Positions 23,652 through 32,517 of a stretch of DNA of 38,212 bases are shown here, piece by piece. Position 1 is the stretch's first letter. Each line of letters starts with the position of its first letter. The DNA is from Halioglobus sp. (GTDB lineage: Bacteria; Pseudomonadota; Gammaproteobacteria; Pseudomonadales; Halieaceae), in NCBI GenBank assembly GCA_029287595.1, contig JARFQU010000131.1, forward strand, positions 1-38,212, written 5' to 3'. The position numbers were made by a program, and so were the translations under genes. The notes below the pieces were generated by a model. It ran no database searches, was not told the origin of the DNA, and saw only the letters and a list, made by a program, of their open reading frames with translations.

Positions 23652-25361
23652 TCAGCCCAGCTGGCCCAGCAGGAAGTCCACAATGCCGTTCCGTGGCAGC
23701 AGCCGGGACTCCTCATCGCGCCGCCCCTTGTACTCAATGTTGTCTTCTGCAAGGGCGCGATCTCCGATGACGATGCGATGCGGAATGCCGATCAGTTCCA
23801 TATCGGCAAATTTGACCCCGGGGCGCTCATTGCGATCGTCCAGTAGTACATCGACCCCGGCATCCTGCAGCTGTTGGTAGAGCTGTTCGGCACAGCTGGC
23901 CACCGCCTCCGACTTGTGCATGTTCAGCGGCACAATCGCCAGCTGGAAGGGCGCCATGCTGGCTGGCCAGATGATGCCCTTGTCATCGTGATTCTGCTCG
24001 ATTGCAGCTGCCACGATACGGCTGACGCCAATGCCGTAGCAGCCCATGGTCATGGTGACACTTTTGCCGTTTTCATCCAGTACGCTGGCTCCCATGCTCT
24101 GGCTGTACTTGGTGCCCAATTGGAAGATGTGTCCCACTTCGATGCCCCGTTTGATCTGTAAACTGCCCTGGCCGTCGGGGCTTGGGTCGCCCTCGACAAC
24201 GTTGCGCAGGTCCTCTACCCGCTGCAGCGGGCAGTCGCGCTCCCAGTTCACGCCGGTGAGATGATAATCATCGCGGTTGGCGCCACAGGTGAAATCTGCA
24301 AGGTGGGCTGCACTGCGGTCCACGATGAGATTGATTTTCAGGCCCACCGGGCCCAGTGAGCCAAAACCGGCGCCCAGCACCTGGCGCACTTCGGCTTCAT
24401 CCGCCATCTGCAGTGGGCAGGCGACTCCGCTGAGTTTTTCCGCCTTGACGCCATTGAGCTGGTGGTCGCCGCGCAGCACCAGGGCCACCAGTTCGTTTTC
24501 CTGGTCCGCGTGAACAACCAGGGTTTTTACCGTGGTGTCTGGATCCACTGACAGGAAATTCGCGAGATCCTCTATCGTTTTTACGCCCGGGGTGGCTACC
24601 TCAGCCCGCTCCATGGTGGGAGCTGCGCGATCACCCGACGGTGCCAGGGCCTGAGCCATTTCCACATTGGCGGCGTAGTCGCTGCTGTCGCTGAAGGCGA
24701 TGTCGTCCTCGCCCGAATTGGCCAGTACATGGAATTCATGGGAGGCGCTGCCGCCAATACTCCCCGTATCGGCAATCACCGGCCGGAACTCCAGGCCCAG
24801 CCGGGTAAAAATGCGGCTGTAGGTCTGGTGCATCAGCTGGTAGGTCTGCTCCAGTGAAGCCTGGCTGCTATGAAAGGAGTAGGCATCCTTCATCAGGAAC
24901 TCCCGGGAGCGCATGATGCCGAAACGGGGGCGAATTTCGTCCCTCACCTTGGTCTGGATCTGGTAGAGGTTGATTGGTAACTGCTTGTAGCTCCTGACCT
25001 CATTTTTAACCAGGTCGGTAACGACTTCCTCATGGGTGGGACCCAGGCAAAAGTCGCGATCGTGTCTGTCCTTGATGCGCAATAGTTCAGGGCCGTACTG
25101 CTCCCAGCGGCCGGACTCCTGCCACAGCTCTGCCGGTTGCACTACCGGCATGCTCACTTCCTGTCCTCCGGATCGGTCCATTTCCTGCCGCACGATGGCT
25201 TCAACCCGGCGCAGCACACGCAGCCCGAGTGGCAGCCAGGTATAGAGGCCGGAGGCGAGTTTGCGTATCAATCCAGCTCGCAACATCAATTGGTGGCTTA
25301 CTACTTCGGCGTCCGAGGGCGTCTCTTTCTGGGTGGCGATGAGGAAATTGCTGGTGCGCAT
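23652..25361 (-). CDS. proS: Prolyl-tRNA synthetase (bacterial type with editing domain)
   Basis: Charges tRNA-Pro. A class II synthetase of 569 residues (usual 565-575): motif 1 around [17 protein letters not shown], motif 2 at FRPRFG-like [25 protein letters not shown], the INS-type editing insertion (about 225-405) and motif 3 [10 protein letters not shown], then the anticodon-binding domain. ATG 25361 is chosen because homology begins [13 protein letters not shown] lies about 10 nt upstream. The longer frame extending to 25475 is not conserved. Confidence 0.97.
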   Translation of the reverse strand: MRTSNFLIATQKETPSDAEVVSHQLMLRAGLIRKLASGLYTWLPLGLRVLRRVEAIVRQEMDRSGGQEVSMPVVQPAELWQESGRWEQYGPELLRIKDRHDRDFCLGPTHEEVVTDLVKNEVRSYKQLPINLYQIQTKVRDEIRPRFGIMRSREFLMKDAYSFHSSQASLEQTYQLMHQTYSRIFTRLGLEFRPVIADTGSIGGSASHEFHVLANSGEDDIAFSDSSDYAANVEMAQALAPSGDRAAPTMERAEVATPGVKTIEDLANFLSVDPDTTVKTLVVHADQENELVALVLRGDHQLNGVKAEKLSGVACPLQMADEAEVRQVLGAGFGSLGPVGLKINLIVDRSAAHLADFTCGANRDDYHLTGVNWERDCPLQRVEDLRNVVEGDPSPDGQGSLQIKRGIEVGHIFQLGTKYSQSMGASVLDENGKSVTMTMGCYGIGVSRIVAAAIEQNHDDKGIIWPASMAPFQLAIVPLNMHKSEAVASCAEQLYQQLQDAGVDVLLDDRNERPGVKFADMELIGIPHRIVIGDRALAEDNIEYKGRRDEESRLLPRNGIVDFLLGQLG

Positions 25362-25702
25362 TAATTTATCCGGTTTGAGCGTTGGAAACTGGGCGACTAG
25401 TTTACGTGTGAACGTCATTAGCGTACAGCGCCCTGTTTTGGTGCTGTCTTTTCCGACAAATATCCAAGGCGGCACAGCAGTAGAAGATCACCCAGATTCA
25501 GATAATTTTCGTGGGAAGTGTCGCGGAACCTTAAAAATAGGCATTATTTTGCCTTCGCTGCCGAAAAACACTTGTATTACAGCGTTTCATGATTTATACA
25601 TTTACCCGTGCCTTGTGACGGCATAGTTTCCGCGGTGTAGGGGAAGCGGGCGGTCCGGGTCTTAATTGTTTTCTAACTAAAACTAGGAAGGTTGAAAATA
25701 AC
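25362..25702. other. Divergent intergenic region proS / HU-like gene
   Basis: A 341-base AT-richer region holding promoters for both genes. On the HU side a promoter is recognised at 25572-25600, leaving a leader of about 95 nt. No promoter could be placed confidently for proS. No coding frame or recognisable structured RNA is seen. Confidence 0.5.
25572..25600 (+). promoter_or_regulatory. Candidate promoter for the HU-like gene
   Basis: TTGTAT (25572-25577) and TATACA (25595-25600) separated by 17 nt in an AT-rich context. The gene itself has a strong ribosome binding site, AGGAAGG (25685-25691). Confidence 0.45.
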
Positions 25703-26137
25703 ATGGCTACCAAAAAAGCAGCGGCTAAGAAAAAGGCTCCGGCCAAAAAAGCAGCAAAGAAGGCTCCAGCGAAGAAGAAAGTAGCAGCGAAAAAGGCAGC
25801 TCCTGCCAAGAAAGCTGCGCCGGCGCTGAAAGCGAAAATGACCAAGAGTCAGATCGTTGGCAGCATCGCCGAGACCACTGGCCTGAGCAAGAAGCAGGTT
25901 GGCGACGTGATGGGCGAATTGGAGACCCTGATCGAGCGCAGCATCAAGAAGCGCGCGGTTGGTGAATTCACCTTGCCTGGTCTGATGAAGATCACCACAG
26001 TGAAGAAGCCTGCCCGCAAGGCACGCAAGGGCATCAATCCCTTCACCGGTGAGCAGACCACCTTCAAGGCCAAGCCTGCCAGCGTCGCTGTCAAGGTGCG
26101 CCCCCTGAAGAAAATGAAGGAATTCGCCGCCTCTTAA
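25703..26137 (+). CDS. HU-family DNA-binding protein with lysine/alanine-rich H1-like N-terminal tail
   Basis: A 144-residue nucleoid protein. Residues 1-45 consist almost only of Lys, Ala and Pro in KKAAAK/APAKK-type repeats, like the tail of eukaryotic histone H1 and of bacterial AlgP/HctB-like proteins. Residues 46-144 are an HU/IHF-type domain (MTKSQIVGSIAETTGLSKK, GEFTLPGLMKITTVKKPARKARKG, NPFTGEQ, PASVAVKVRPLKKMK), in which the beta-arm NPFTGE carries the DNA-intercalating Pro. It is likely to bind and bend or compact DNA, the tail adding non-specific affinity. Strong ribosome binding site and its own terminator suggest an abundant monocistronic product. Confidence 0.92.
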   Translation: MATKKAAAKKKAPAKKAAKKAPAKKKVAAKKAAPAKKAAPALKAKMTKSQIVGSIAETTGLSKKQVGDVMGELETLIERSIKKRAVGEFTLPGLMKITTVKKPARKARKGINPFTGEQTTFKAKPASVAVKVRPLKKMKEFAAS

Positions 26138-26150
26138 GCGCCGACTTCCC

Positions 26151-26179
26151 CCACCCCGCGCGGTGACGTCGCGGGGTGG
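26151..26179 (+). other. Strong GC-rich stem-loop after the HU-like gene
   Basis: CCACCCCGCG (26151-26160) and CGCGGGGTGG (26170-26179) form a perfect 10-bp stem with a 9-nt loop, 14 bases after the stop. No T-run follows, so it is better seen as an mRNA 3' stabiliser or as part of a tandem terminator with 26195-26223. Confidence 0.55.
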
Positions 26180-26194
26180 CAGCATCAAACCCCT

Positions 26195-26223
26195 CCCGGC
26201 ACCTTCGGTGCAGGGCTTCTTTG
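26195..26223 (+). terminator. Probable intrinsic terminator after the HU-like gene
   Basis: CCC-G-GCACC-TTC-GGTGC-A-GGG (26195-26215) forms a nine-position stem with one G/A mismatch and a tight loop, followed by CTTCTTT. It separates the HU-like gene from the promoter at 26250. Confidence 0.5.
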
Positions 26224-26249
26224 CCTTACGATTTGACCGATCAGGTCGC

Positions 26250-26278
26250 TTGGCCTACTGCCCGGCTTAGGGTAAAAT
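26250..26278 (+). promoter_or_regulatory. Promoter for fmdB-aspS
   Basis: -35 TTGGCC (26250-26255), 17-nt spacer, -10 TAAAAT (26273-26278) followed by TCGCGC. It stands 55 bases before the fmdB ATG. Confidence 0.6.
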
Positions 26279-26332
26279 TCGCGCCTCGTTTTTTCTCTAC
26301 TGTTAATGTTGATCATTGGTGGGTACCAATCC

Positions 26333-26623
26333 ATGCCGATATATGAATATCAGTGCACAGCCTGCGATAAGGAAATCGAGGTTATACAAAAAATCAGTGA
26401 TGCTCCGCTGCAGACCTGCCCGGCGTGCGGTGAGTCTGCCCTGAAAAAGAAAATTTCTGCCGCGGCTTTTCGCCTCAAGGGCGGCGGCTGGTATGAGACC
26501 GATTTCAAGACCGGGGATAAAAAGAATCTGGCCGGTGGCAGCGACAAGCCCGCTTCTTCCGATGGCGGTGACAAGCCCGCCAAACCCAGCGCCAGCGACA
26601 GCGACAGCAAGAAGTCAGCCTAA
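26333..26623 (+). CDS. FmdB-family zinc-ribbon protein
   Basis: A 96-residue protein starting MPIYEYQC, diagnostic for the FmdB/CxxC_CxxC_SSSS family. Cys8, Cys11, Cys29 and Cys32 form two CxxC knuckles for one Zn. The C-terminal 35 residues are a low-complexity Ser/Asp/Lys/Pro tail ([17 protein letters not shown]). The role is unknown; the family was named as a putative regulator. ATG 26333 is taken over the upstream 26306 start because of the conserved N-terminus. It precedes aspS, as in other gammaproteobacteria, and probably shares its transcript. Confidence 0.92.
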   Translation: MPIYEYQCTACDKEIEVIQKISDAPLQTCPACGESALKKKISAAAFRLKGGGWYETDFKTGDKKNLAGGSDKPASSDGGDKPAKPSASDSDSKKSA

Positions 26624-26669
26624 TTCTGGCCCACGGGGGCCAGCCAGCAATCCATACGGAATACATACT

Positions 26670-28460
26670 ATGCGCAGTCATTATTGTGGCGCCCTGGGAA
26701 CAGCGAACATCGACGAAACAGTAACCCTGTGCGGCTGGGTGGACCGTCGCCGGGACCATGGCGGGGTCATCTTTCTCGATATGCGCGATCGGGGCGGTAT
26801 CGTCCAGGTGGTTTTCGACCCTGATACCGAGGAGCATTTCCAGCGTGCGGACAGGGCGCGCCCCGAGTATGTATTGCGCATCACCGGACGGGTTCGAGCT
26901 CGGGGTGAGGGCACCGTTAACCTGGCCATGGCGACCGGTGAGATCGAGGTGCTGGGTAAGGAACTCGAAATTCTCAATGCCGCCGCCACCCCGCCATTCC
27001 AGCTGGATGAGTACACCGCTGTTGGTGAAGAGGTGCGCCTGCAATACCGCTATATGGACCTGCGCCGCCACGAGATGCAGGAGCGGATGATCCTGCGCTC
27101 CAGAATTACCAGCGCCGTGCGCAGTTTTCTCGACAGTGAGGGCTTCCTGGATATTGAGACCCCTATACTGACCCGAGCCACGCCTGAAGGCGCCCGGGAT
27201 TACCTGGTGCCCAGTCGTACCCACCCCGGCCAATTTTTTGCGTTGCCCCAGTCGCCCCAGTTGTTCAAGCAATTGCTGATGGTTTCCGGCTTTGATCGCT
27301 ATTACCAGATCGCCAAGTGCTTTCGGGATGAGGATCTGCGCGCAGACCGCCAGCCTGAATTCACCCAGATTGATATCGAGACCTCATTCCTCAACGAGGA
27401 AGAGATCATGGCGATTAACGAGCGTATGATTCGCGAGCTGTTTCACGCGGTGCTGGACGTGGAGCTGCCGGAATTTCCGCGCATGCCCTACGCTGAGGCC
27501 ATGGATCGCTTCGGCTCTGACAAGCCCGACCTGCGCATCCCCCTGGAACTGGTGAGCGTGGACGACCTGATGCAGCAGGTGGAGTTCAAGGTATTTCGCG
27601 GCCCGGCTGACGATCCGTCCGGCAGGGTGGCGGCCTTACGAGTGCCGGGCGGTGCCACTATCAGTCGCAAGGAAATCGACGAATACACCCGATACGTGTC
27701 GATATACGGTGCCAAGGGCCTGGCCTGGATCAAGGTCAATGCTATCGAGTCGGGCATAGAGGGGCTGCAGTCGCCGATTCTGAAGTTCATGCCGGATGAG
27801 GTCGTGGCGCAGATGATGCAGCGCCTTGGCGCAGCCAATGGCGATATTATTTTCTTCGGAGCGGATCAGGCGCGTATCGTGAATGAGGCGCTGGGTGCGC
27901 TGCGGATCAAGGTTGCTGAACAATTGGATATGGTCGCAGCGGGTTGGGCGCCGCTGTGGGTCGTGGACTTCCCGATGTTCGAGGACGACGGCAGCGGCAA
28001 GTGGACTCCCTTGCATCATCCCTTTACGGCGCCTTCCTGCAGCGCGGAAGAGCTCGCCGCTGATCCGGGTACCGCTCTTTCCCGGGCCTATGACATGGTG
28101 TTGAATGGCTGCGAGCTGGGCGGTGGCAGCATTCGTATTCACCAGCGCGATATGCAGGAAACTGTGTTTCGTATCCTGCAGATAGACGAGGAAGAGGCGC
28201 AGGAAAAGTTTGGCTTCCTGCTCGAAGCCCTGCAGTATGGCGCGCCCCCCCATGGCGGCCTGGCCTTTGGCCTGGATCGCCTGGTAATGCTGATGACCGG
28301 TGCGCAATCTATTCGCGACGTAATCGCTTTCCCCAAAACCCAGAGTGCCCACTGTGTAATGACTGATGCCCCCGGTGACGTTGGTGCCCAGCAGCTGCGC
28401 GAACTGAATATACGCCTGCGCGAGCGCCGCGACGAGGCGGCCAGGTCGGAAGACCAGTAA
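26670..28460 (+). CDS. aspS: Aspartyl-tRNA synthetase, probably non-discriminating (Asp/Asn)
   Basis: A class II synthetase of 596 residues charging tRNA-Asp. It has the OB-fold anticodon domain (1-105), motif 2 [20 protein letters not shown], the GAD insertion domain (about 290-420) and motif 3 [13 protein letters not shown]. His30 in [10 protein letters not shown] and Gly81 in GEGTVN correspond to His31 and Gly83, the residues that let the Pseudomonas enzyme also charge tRNA-Asn. Asn-tRNA would then be made by GatCAB transamidation. ATG 26670 is chosen from the conserved MRSHYCG start; the frame remains open upstream through fmdB. Confidence 0.96.
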   Translation: MRSHYCGALGTANIDETVTLCGWVDRRRDHGGVIFLDMRDRGGIVQVVFDPDTEEHFQRADRARPEYVLRITGRVRARGEGTVNLAMATGEIEVLGKELEILNAAATPPFQLDEYTAVGEEVRLQYRYMDLRRHEMQERMILRSRITSAVRSFLDSEGFLDIETPILTRATPEGARDYLVPSRTHPGQFFALPQSPQLFKQLLMVSGFDRYYQIAKCFRDEDLRADRQPEFTQIDIETSFLNEEEIMAINERMIRELFHAVLDVELPEFPRMPYAEAMDRFGSDKPDLRIPLELVSVDDLMQQVEFKVFRGPADDPSGRVAALRVPGGATISRKEIDEYTRYVSIYGAKGLAWIKVNAIESGIEGLQSPILKFMPDEVVAQMMQRLGAANGDIIFFGADQARIVNEALGALRIKVAEQLDMVAAGWAPLWVVDFPMFEDDGSGKWTPLHHPFTAPSCSAEELAADPGTALSRAYDMVLNGCELGGGSIRIHQRDMQETVFRILQIDEEEAQEKFGFLLEALQYGAPPHGGLAFGLDRLVMLMTGAQSIRDVIAFPKTQSAHCVMTDAPGDVGAQQLRELNIRLRERRDEAARSEDQ

Positions 28461-28727
28461 CTGGCGTTATATAAAGAAGGAAGACTTCTATAGTGGCCTG
28501 TACCCCTGAGCAGGTCGGGTAACCCTGATCTTGGCGGCCACGTCGCCTGTAGGTGCCGATGATGCGGCTCGCATCATGGGGTGGGTGGATGTCCGGGGGA
28601 GCTTCGGCGCCAAAAGGGCTACCGCGTGAATCAGGCATTAATATAATGCCAACGATTGATGGTTCCTGCTGACCCACGCTGTAAATTTGTACATAATGAG
28701 TCATTGGGGCACACAGCGGATATTTTC
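28461..28727 (+). other. aspS-ruvC intergenic region with several inverted repeats
   Basis: In relatives yebC usually lies here; no trace of it is seen. Instead there are ATGATGCG-GCT-CGCATCAT (28559-28577, perfect 8-3-8), GGCATTA-ATA-TAATGCC (28634-28650, perfect 7-3-7, containing TATAAT at 28642-28647), GTGGCC (28493-28498) / GGCCAC (28536-28541) and GGGT-A-ACCC near 28517-28525. These could be parts of a structured leader or small RNA, or terminator plus operator. No known RNA family is recognised. Confidence 0.5.
28669..28697 (+). promoter_or_regulatory. Candidate promoter for ruvC
   Basis: CTGACC (28669-28674), 17-nt spacer, CATAAT (28692-28697), 31 bases before the ruvC ATG. A second possible -10, TATAAT (28642-28647), lies inside the upstream palindrome but lacks a good -35. 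Confidence 0.5.
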
Positions 28728-29246
28728 ATGTCGCTTATCCTGGGGATAGACCCCGGTTCACGCAAGACTGGTTTCGGCATCATTAATTATGTGTCCGGTC
28801 GCAGCGAATACGTCACCAGTGGGGTTATACGCCTGCCCGACGGTGAGCTGGCAGGGCGCCTGAAGGTGATCTACGACAGCGTATCCGAGCTGGTGGAATT
28901 GCATTGCCCCCAGGAACTGGCCATCGAACAGGTGTTTATGGCGCGCAGCGCAGGATCTGCCTTGAAACTGGGCCAGGCCAGGGGGGCGGCAATTGTCGCT
29001 TGTGTTACCCGGGATATGCCTGTTGCCGAGTATTCCGCGCGACAGATCAAGCAGTCTGTGGTGGGAACGGGCGCGGCTGATAAGTCGCAGGTGCAGCATA
29101 TGGTTAAAGTCTTGTTGAAGCTTGCCGCCGAACCCCAGGAAGATGCGGCGGATGCACTTGCCGCGGCCCTGTGTCACGCCCACACACAGCAAAGTATGAT
29201 AAACATGGCCGGCGCCAAATCCGTGCGCCGGCGGCGGCTGCGTTGA
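28728..29246 (+). CDS. ruvC: Holliday junction resolvase RuvC
   Basis: A dimeric endonuclease of 172 residues that cuts Holliday junctions. The RNase H-like fold begins LILGIDPGSRKTGFG with catalytic Asp8; the second acidic residue is Glu in ELAIEQVF (about 68), and EDAADALAAALCH supplies the C-terminal acidic pair. ATG 28728 matches the family N-terminus; an in-frame ATG at 28656 would add an unconserved stretch. First gene of ruvC-ruvA-ruvB. Confidence 0.96.
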   Translation: MSLILGIDPGSRKTGFGIINYVSGRSEYVTSGVIRLPDGELAGRLKVIYDSVSELVELHCPQELAIEQVFMARSAGSALKLGQARGAAIVACVTRDMPVAEYSARQIKQSVVGTGAADKSQVQHMVKVLLKLAAEPQEDAADALAAALCHAHTQQSMINMAGAKSVRRRRLR

Positions 29247-29260
29247 TAAGGCTACAGTGA

Positions 29261-29878
29261 ATGATAGGCAGGATTAGAGGACAGCTGGTATTCAAGCAAC
29301 CGCCCGATATCCTGGTGGAGGTAGGCGGCGTTGGCTACGAGATCCAGGTGCCCATGACTACCCTGTTCCAGCTGCCACAGCTTGGGGACGAAGTGTCTCT
29401 GGTCACCCACTTCGTGGTGCGTGAGGATGCCCAGCTGCTGTATGGTTTTATCGACGAGCGGGATCGCAGCCTGTTTCGCCAGCTGATCAAGGTCAGTGGT
29501 GTGGGGCCCAAGCTGGCCCTGACGATTCTTTCCGGAATGGATTCCCGCAGTTTCGCGCGCTGCGTGCAGCGCGACGATATCTCCTCCCTGGTCGCCCTGC
29601 CGGGGGTGGGCAAGAAAACCGCGGAGCGGTTGCTGGTTGAGATGCGCGACAAACTCAAGGATTGGCTGGGCGGGGCAGATGTCGACGATGGCTTGCCGCG
29701 TGGCGGCATTGGTCTGGCGCCTGTGACGGATTTCGTGGCGGATGCGGAGGGCGCCCTGATAGCTCTGGGTTACAAGCCGCAGGAGGCCAGCCGGGTGGTG
29801 GCCGCTGTAAATGACGACAGTATCGAGGGTAGCGAGGAGTTAATCCGCCGCGCCCTGAAATCCATGGCCAGTGGCTGA
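29261..29878 (+). CDS. ruvA: Holliday junction branch-migration complex subunit RuvA
   Basis: A tetrameric protein that clamps the four-way junction and loads RuvB. The 205 residues start MIGRIRGQL with the OB-fold (1-62); the two helix-hairpin-helix motifs follow (LIKVSGVGPKLALTIL and LVALPGVGKKTAERLLVEM), then an acidic linker and the RuvB-binding C-domain (about 155-205, EGALIALGYKPQEASRVV). It begins 14 nt after ruvC. Confidence 0.97.
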   Translation: MIGRIRGQLVFKQPPDILVEVGGVGYEIQVPMTTLFQLPQLGDEVSLVTHFVVREDAQLLYGFIDERDRSLFRQLIKVSGVGPKLALTILSGMDSRSFARCVQRDDISSLVALPGVGKKTAERLLVEMRDKLKDWLGGADVDDGLPRGGIGLAPVTDFVADAEGALIALGYKPQEASRVVAAVNDDSIEGSEELIRRALKSMASG

Positions 29879-29888
29879 GGCCGGCTAG

Positions 29889-30950
29889 ATGATAGAGACC
29901 GATCGCCTGATAGCACCCGAAGCAGAGAGCCCGCGAGAGGATGCCATTGACCGGGCTATCCGACCCCGGTCCCTGGACGAGTATGTGGGCCAGCGGGTAG
30001 TGCGCGAGCAGATGTCGATATTTCTGCAGGCGGCCCAGGGTCGCGGTGAGCCCCTCGATCACACCCTGATTTTCGGTCCGCCCGGCCTGGGTAAGACCAC
30101 CCTGGCCAGTATTATCGCCAATGAGATGGGTGTGTCGCTGAAAACCACCTCAGGTCCGGTGCTGGAAAAGGCGGGCGACATTGCCGCGCTGATGACCAAC
30201 CTGGAGCCTGGTGATGTGCTCTTTATAGATGAAATCCATCGCCTGAGCCCGTTGGTAGAAGAAATACTGTACCCGGCCATGGAAGATTACCAGCTGGATA
30301 TCATGATCGGCGAAGGCCCGGCAGCCCGTTCCATCAAGCTGGACCTGCCGCCGTTCACGCTGGTGGGCGCCACTACCAGGGCGGGCTTGCTGACATCACC
30401 CCTGCGCGATCGTTTCGGCATCGTGCAAAGGCTGGAATTTTACGAGGTGGCCGACCTCACTCATATCGTGGAACGCTCGGCCACTATCCTGGAGATAGGG
30501 ATTGATAAAAAGGGGGCACAGGAGATTGCCCGTCGCGCCCGCGGCACCCCACGTATCGCCAATCGCCTGTTGCGCCGGGTCAGGGACTTCGCCGAGGTCA
30601 AGGGAGACGGTCATATCTGTGTTGATATCGCCGATCGCGCACTGGATATGCTCAGCGTTGACCAGAAAGGCTTTGACCACCTGGATCGACGGCTACTGCT
30701 GGCGATGATAGAGAAGTTTGACGGCGGCCCGGTGGGGGTGGACAGCCTCGCGGCATCGATTTCCGAGGAGCGCGGCACCATAGAGGATGTGCTGGAACCC
30801 TACCTGATCCAGCAGGGTTATATGTTGCGCACGCCCCGTGGGCGTATGGCCACGCGCAATGCCTACCTGCACTTTGGCCTGCGGCATCCCGCGGTCGCAG
30901 ATGGTGGCAATTTGCCCCTGGATCTGGAAGAGGATGGTGAATCCGGGTGA
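29889..30950 (+). CDS. ruvB: Holliday junction ATP-dependent helicase RuvB
   Basis: The hexameric AAA+ motor of branch migration. The 353 residues show [11 protein letters not shown], Walker [10 protein letters not shown] (about 64-72), Walker B FIDEIHRL (about 116-123), sensor 1 VGATTRAG and arginine finger region [12 protein letters not shown], and a C-terminal winged helix. ATG 29889 has GAGG at 29877-29880, which also overlaps the ruvA stop. ybgC overlaps its end. Confidence 0.98.
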   Translation: MIETDRLIAPEAESPREDAIDRAIRPRSLDEYVGQRVVREQMSIFLQAAQGRGEPLDHTLIFGPPGLGKTTLASIIANEMGVSLKTTSGPVLEKAGDIAALMTNLEPGDVLFIDEIHRLSPLVEEILYPAMEDYQLDIMIGEGPAARSIKLDLPPFTLVGATTRAGLLTSPLRDRFGIVQRLEFYEVADLTHIVERSATILEIGIDKKGAQEIARRARGTPRIANRLLRRVRDFAEVKGDGHICVDIADRALDMLSVDQKGFDHLDRRLLLAMIEKFDGGPVGVDSLAASISEERGTIEDVLEPYLIQQGYMLRTPRGRMATRNAYLHFGLRHPAVADGGNLPLDLEEDGESG

Positions 30951-31363
30951 GTGATGGGGAATTTTCTCTGGGGCTGCGAGTCTACATTGAAGATACGGAT
31001 GCCGGGGGTATTGTCTACTACGTCAATTACCTCAAATTCATGGAACGCGCGCGCACTGAGTTCATGCGCTCACTAGGGTTCGGCAAAGACTATATTTTTA
31101 ACCGCGACCTGATGTTCGTGGTGCGCGATGTGGCGGTAGAATACCGGCTGCCCGCACGCCTGGATGATGAGCTCGAGGCTACCGCCGGCATCCGCCGCCT
31201 GGGGGGCGCCTCCATGGTCTTTTTCCAGAGGGTCATGCGCGGCGAAGAAGTCCTGGCGCAAGGGGAGATAACGGTCGCCTGCGTGGATCGCAATGGCTTG
31301 AAGCCACGGCGTCTGCCTCCGGACGTGGTGGGTAAGCTGCAAGGGATGCATCAACAACAATAG
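30947..31363 (+). CDS. ybgC: Acyl-CoA thioesterase YbgC (hotdog fold)
   Basis: A 138-residue 4HBT-family thioesterase associated with the Tol-Pal operon. The active-site helix is [24 protein letters not shown]; the catalytic Asp is in EDTDAGG, and Tyr-Tyr replaces the VYH seen in E. coli, as is also typical of Pseudomonas. It probably acts on short acyl-CoA or acyl-ACP linked to phospholipid metabolism. The GTG start overlaps the ruvB stop (GTGA), joining the ruv and tol parts into one transcript. Confidence 0.95.
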   Translation: MSDGEFSLGLRVYIEDTDAGGIVYYVNYLKFMERARTEFMRSLGFGKDYIFNRDLMFVVRDVAVEYRLPARLDDELEATAGIRRLGGASMVFFQRVMRGEEVLAQGEITVACVDRNGLKPRRLPPDVVGKLQGMHQQQ

Positions 31364-31383
31364 CTGATTGAGGGGAACACCTG

Positions 31384-32094
31384 TTGCAAGAACAACTGAG
31401 CCTTATAGACCTGGTGCTGAATGCCAGTTTCACCGTACAGCTGGTAATGTTCATCCTGCTGATGGCCTCCGTGTTGTCCTGGTATATGATCGTCCAGCGC
31501 TTCATTTACTTCCGCAACGCGCGGGACGAGATGTACGGTTTTGAGGAGCGCTTCTGGTCCGGTATCGACCTGGCGCAACTGTACCGTGAAGGCAATGAAA
31601 AGGCTTCTGACGGCCATCCGGCCCTCGGTATGGAAAGTATATTTCGCGCCGGGTTCAAGGAGTTTTCCCGCCTGGCGCAGGAGAACGAGATGGACTCCGA
31701 AGCGGTTATGGAAGGTTCGCGAAGGGCCATGCGCGTTGCGGCGATGCGCGAGGAGGAGCGCCTGGAACGGCACCTGTCATTTCTCGCTTCGGTGGGCTCT
31801 ACCAGTCCTTACATCGGCCTGTTTGGCACTGTGTGGGGCATCATGCACTCTTTTCGAGGACTGGCTAATTCCACCCAGGCGACTCTCGCCACGGTAGCGC
31901 CTGGCATTTCAGAGGCATTGATTGCCACGGCCATGGGGCTGTTTGCCGCTATACCCGCGGTGTTGGCCTTCAACCGCTTCGCCTCCAAGGTCGACGTACT
32001 GAGCAACCGCTACGACACGTTTATGGATGAGTTCTCCAGCATCCTCTATCGCCAGGCCTATGCGCTGCGTGCACGCGAAAAGCGGGCCGGGTAA
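31384..32094 (+). CDS. tolQ: TolQ, inner-membrane subunit of the Tol-Pal motor
   Basis: A 236-residue MotA/ExbB-type protein that with TolR forms the proton-driven stator energising TolA during outer-membrane constriction. Three transmembrane segments (about 14-36, 136-160, 172-192) carry the conserved SVGSTSPYIGLFGTVWGIMHSF and ISEALIATAMGLFAAIPAV. The start is TTG 31384 with GAGGGG (31370-31375) ahead; no ATG or GTG is placed to replace it. Confidence 0.97.
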   Translation: MQEQLSLIDLVLNASFTVQLVMFILLMASVLSWYMIVQRFIYFRNARDEMYGFEERFWSGIDLAQLYREGNEKASDGHPALGMESIFRAGFKEFSRLAQENEMDSEAVMEGSRRAMRVAAMREEERLERHLSFLASVGSTSPYIGLFGTVWGIMHSFRGLANSTQATLATVAPGISEALIATAMGLFAAIPAVLAFNRFASKVDVLSNRYDTFMDEFSSILYRQAYALRAREKRAG

Positions 32095-32100
32095 ACCGTA

Positions 32101-32517
32101 GTGGCCAGAGATCGCAGGAAGCACCGCCCCATGGCAGATATCAACGTCGTGCCCTATATCGACGTGATGCTGGTGTTGCTGATCATCTTCATGGTGACAG
32201 CGCCCATGCTGATGCAGGGGGTAAAAGTAGACTTGCCCGAGGCCAATGCCGATCCGGTAGAAAACCAGGACAGCGAGCCGCTTATCGTCTCGATCGACGC
32301 CAGTGGCCAGCTGTATCTCAATCTGGGCCAGGAAAAGCAGGTGTTGTCTCTGCCCACTATCAGGGATCGCGTGGCGGCGGTGATCCGCCGCAGCCCGCAA
32401 AAGCCGGTACTGGTCTGGGGAGATCGAGCCGTACCCTACGGTGAGGTGGTCACGGTAATGGTGGCGCTACAGGAGGCCGGCGCACCCAGTGTTGGCCTGG
32501 TGACAGAGAACCCATAG
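32101..32517 (+). CDS. tolR: TolR, Tol-Pal proton-channel subunit
   Basis: A 138-residue ExbD-family protein: short cytosolic N-terminus, one transmembrane helix (about 17-38) with the proton-carrying Asp in VPYIDVMLVLLIIFMV, and a periplasmic domain. GTG start 6 nt after tolQ; its TAG stop overlaps the tolA GTG. Confidence 0.97.
   Translation: MARDRRKHRPMADINVVPYIDVMLVLLIIFMVTAPMLMQGVKVDLPEANADPVENQDSEPLIVSIDASGQLYLNLGQEKQVLSLPTIRDRVAAVIRRSPQKPVLVWGDRAVPYGEVVTVMVALQEAGAPSVGLVTENP

Noticed and set aside
26493-26669. N-terminal extension of the aspS frame
   Set aside because: It overlaps fmdB in another frame and family homology begins at MRSHYCG (26670).
31010-31060. Apparent loss of the catalytic His in YbgC (VYY for VYH)
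   Set aside because: Pseudomonas YbgC proteins also read VYYVNY, so it is a lineage variant.
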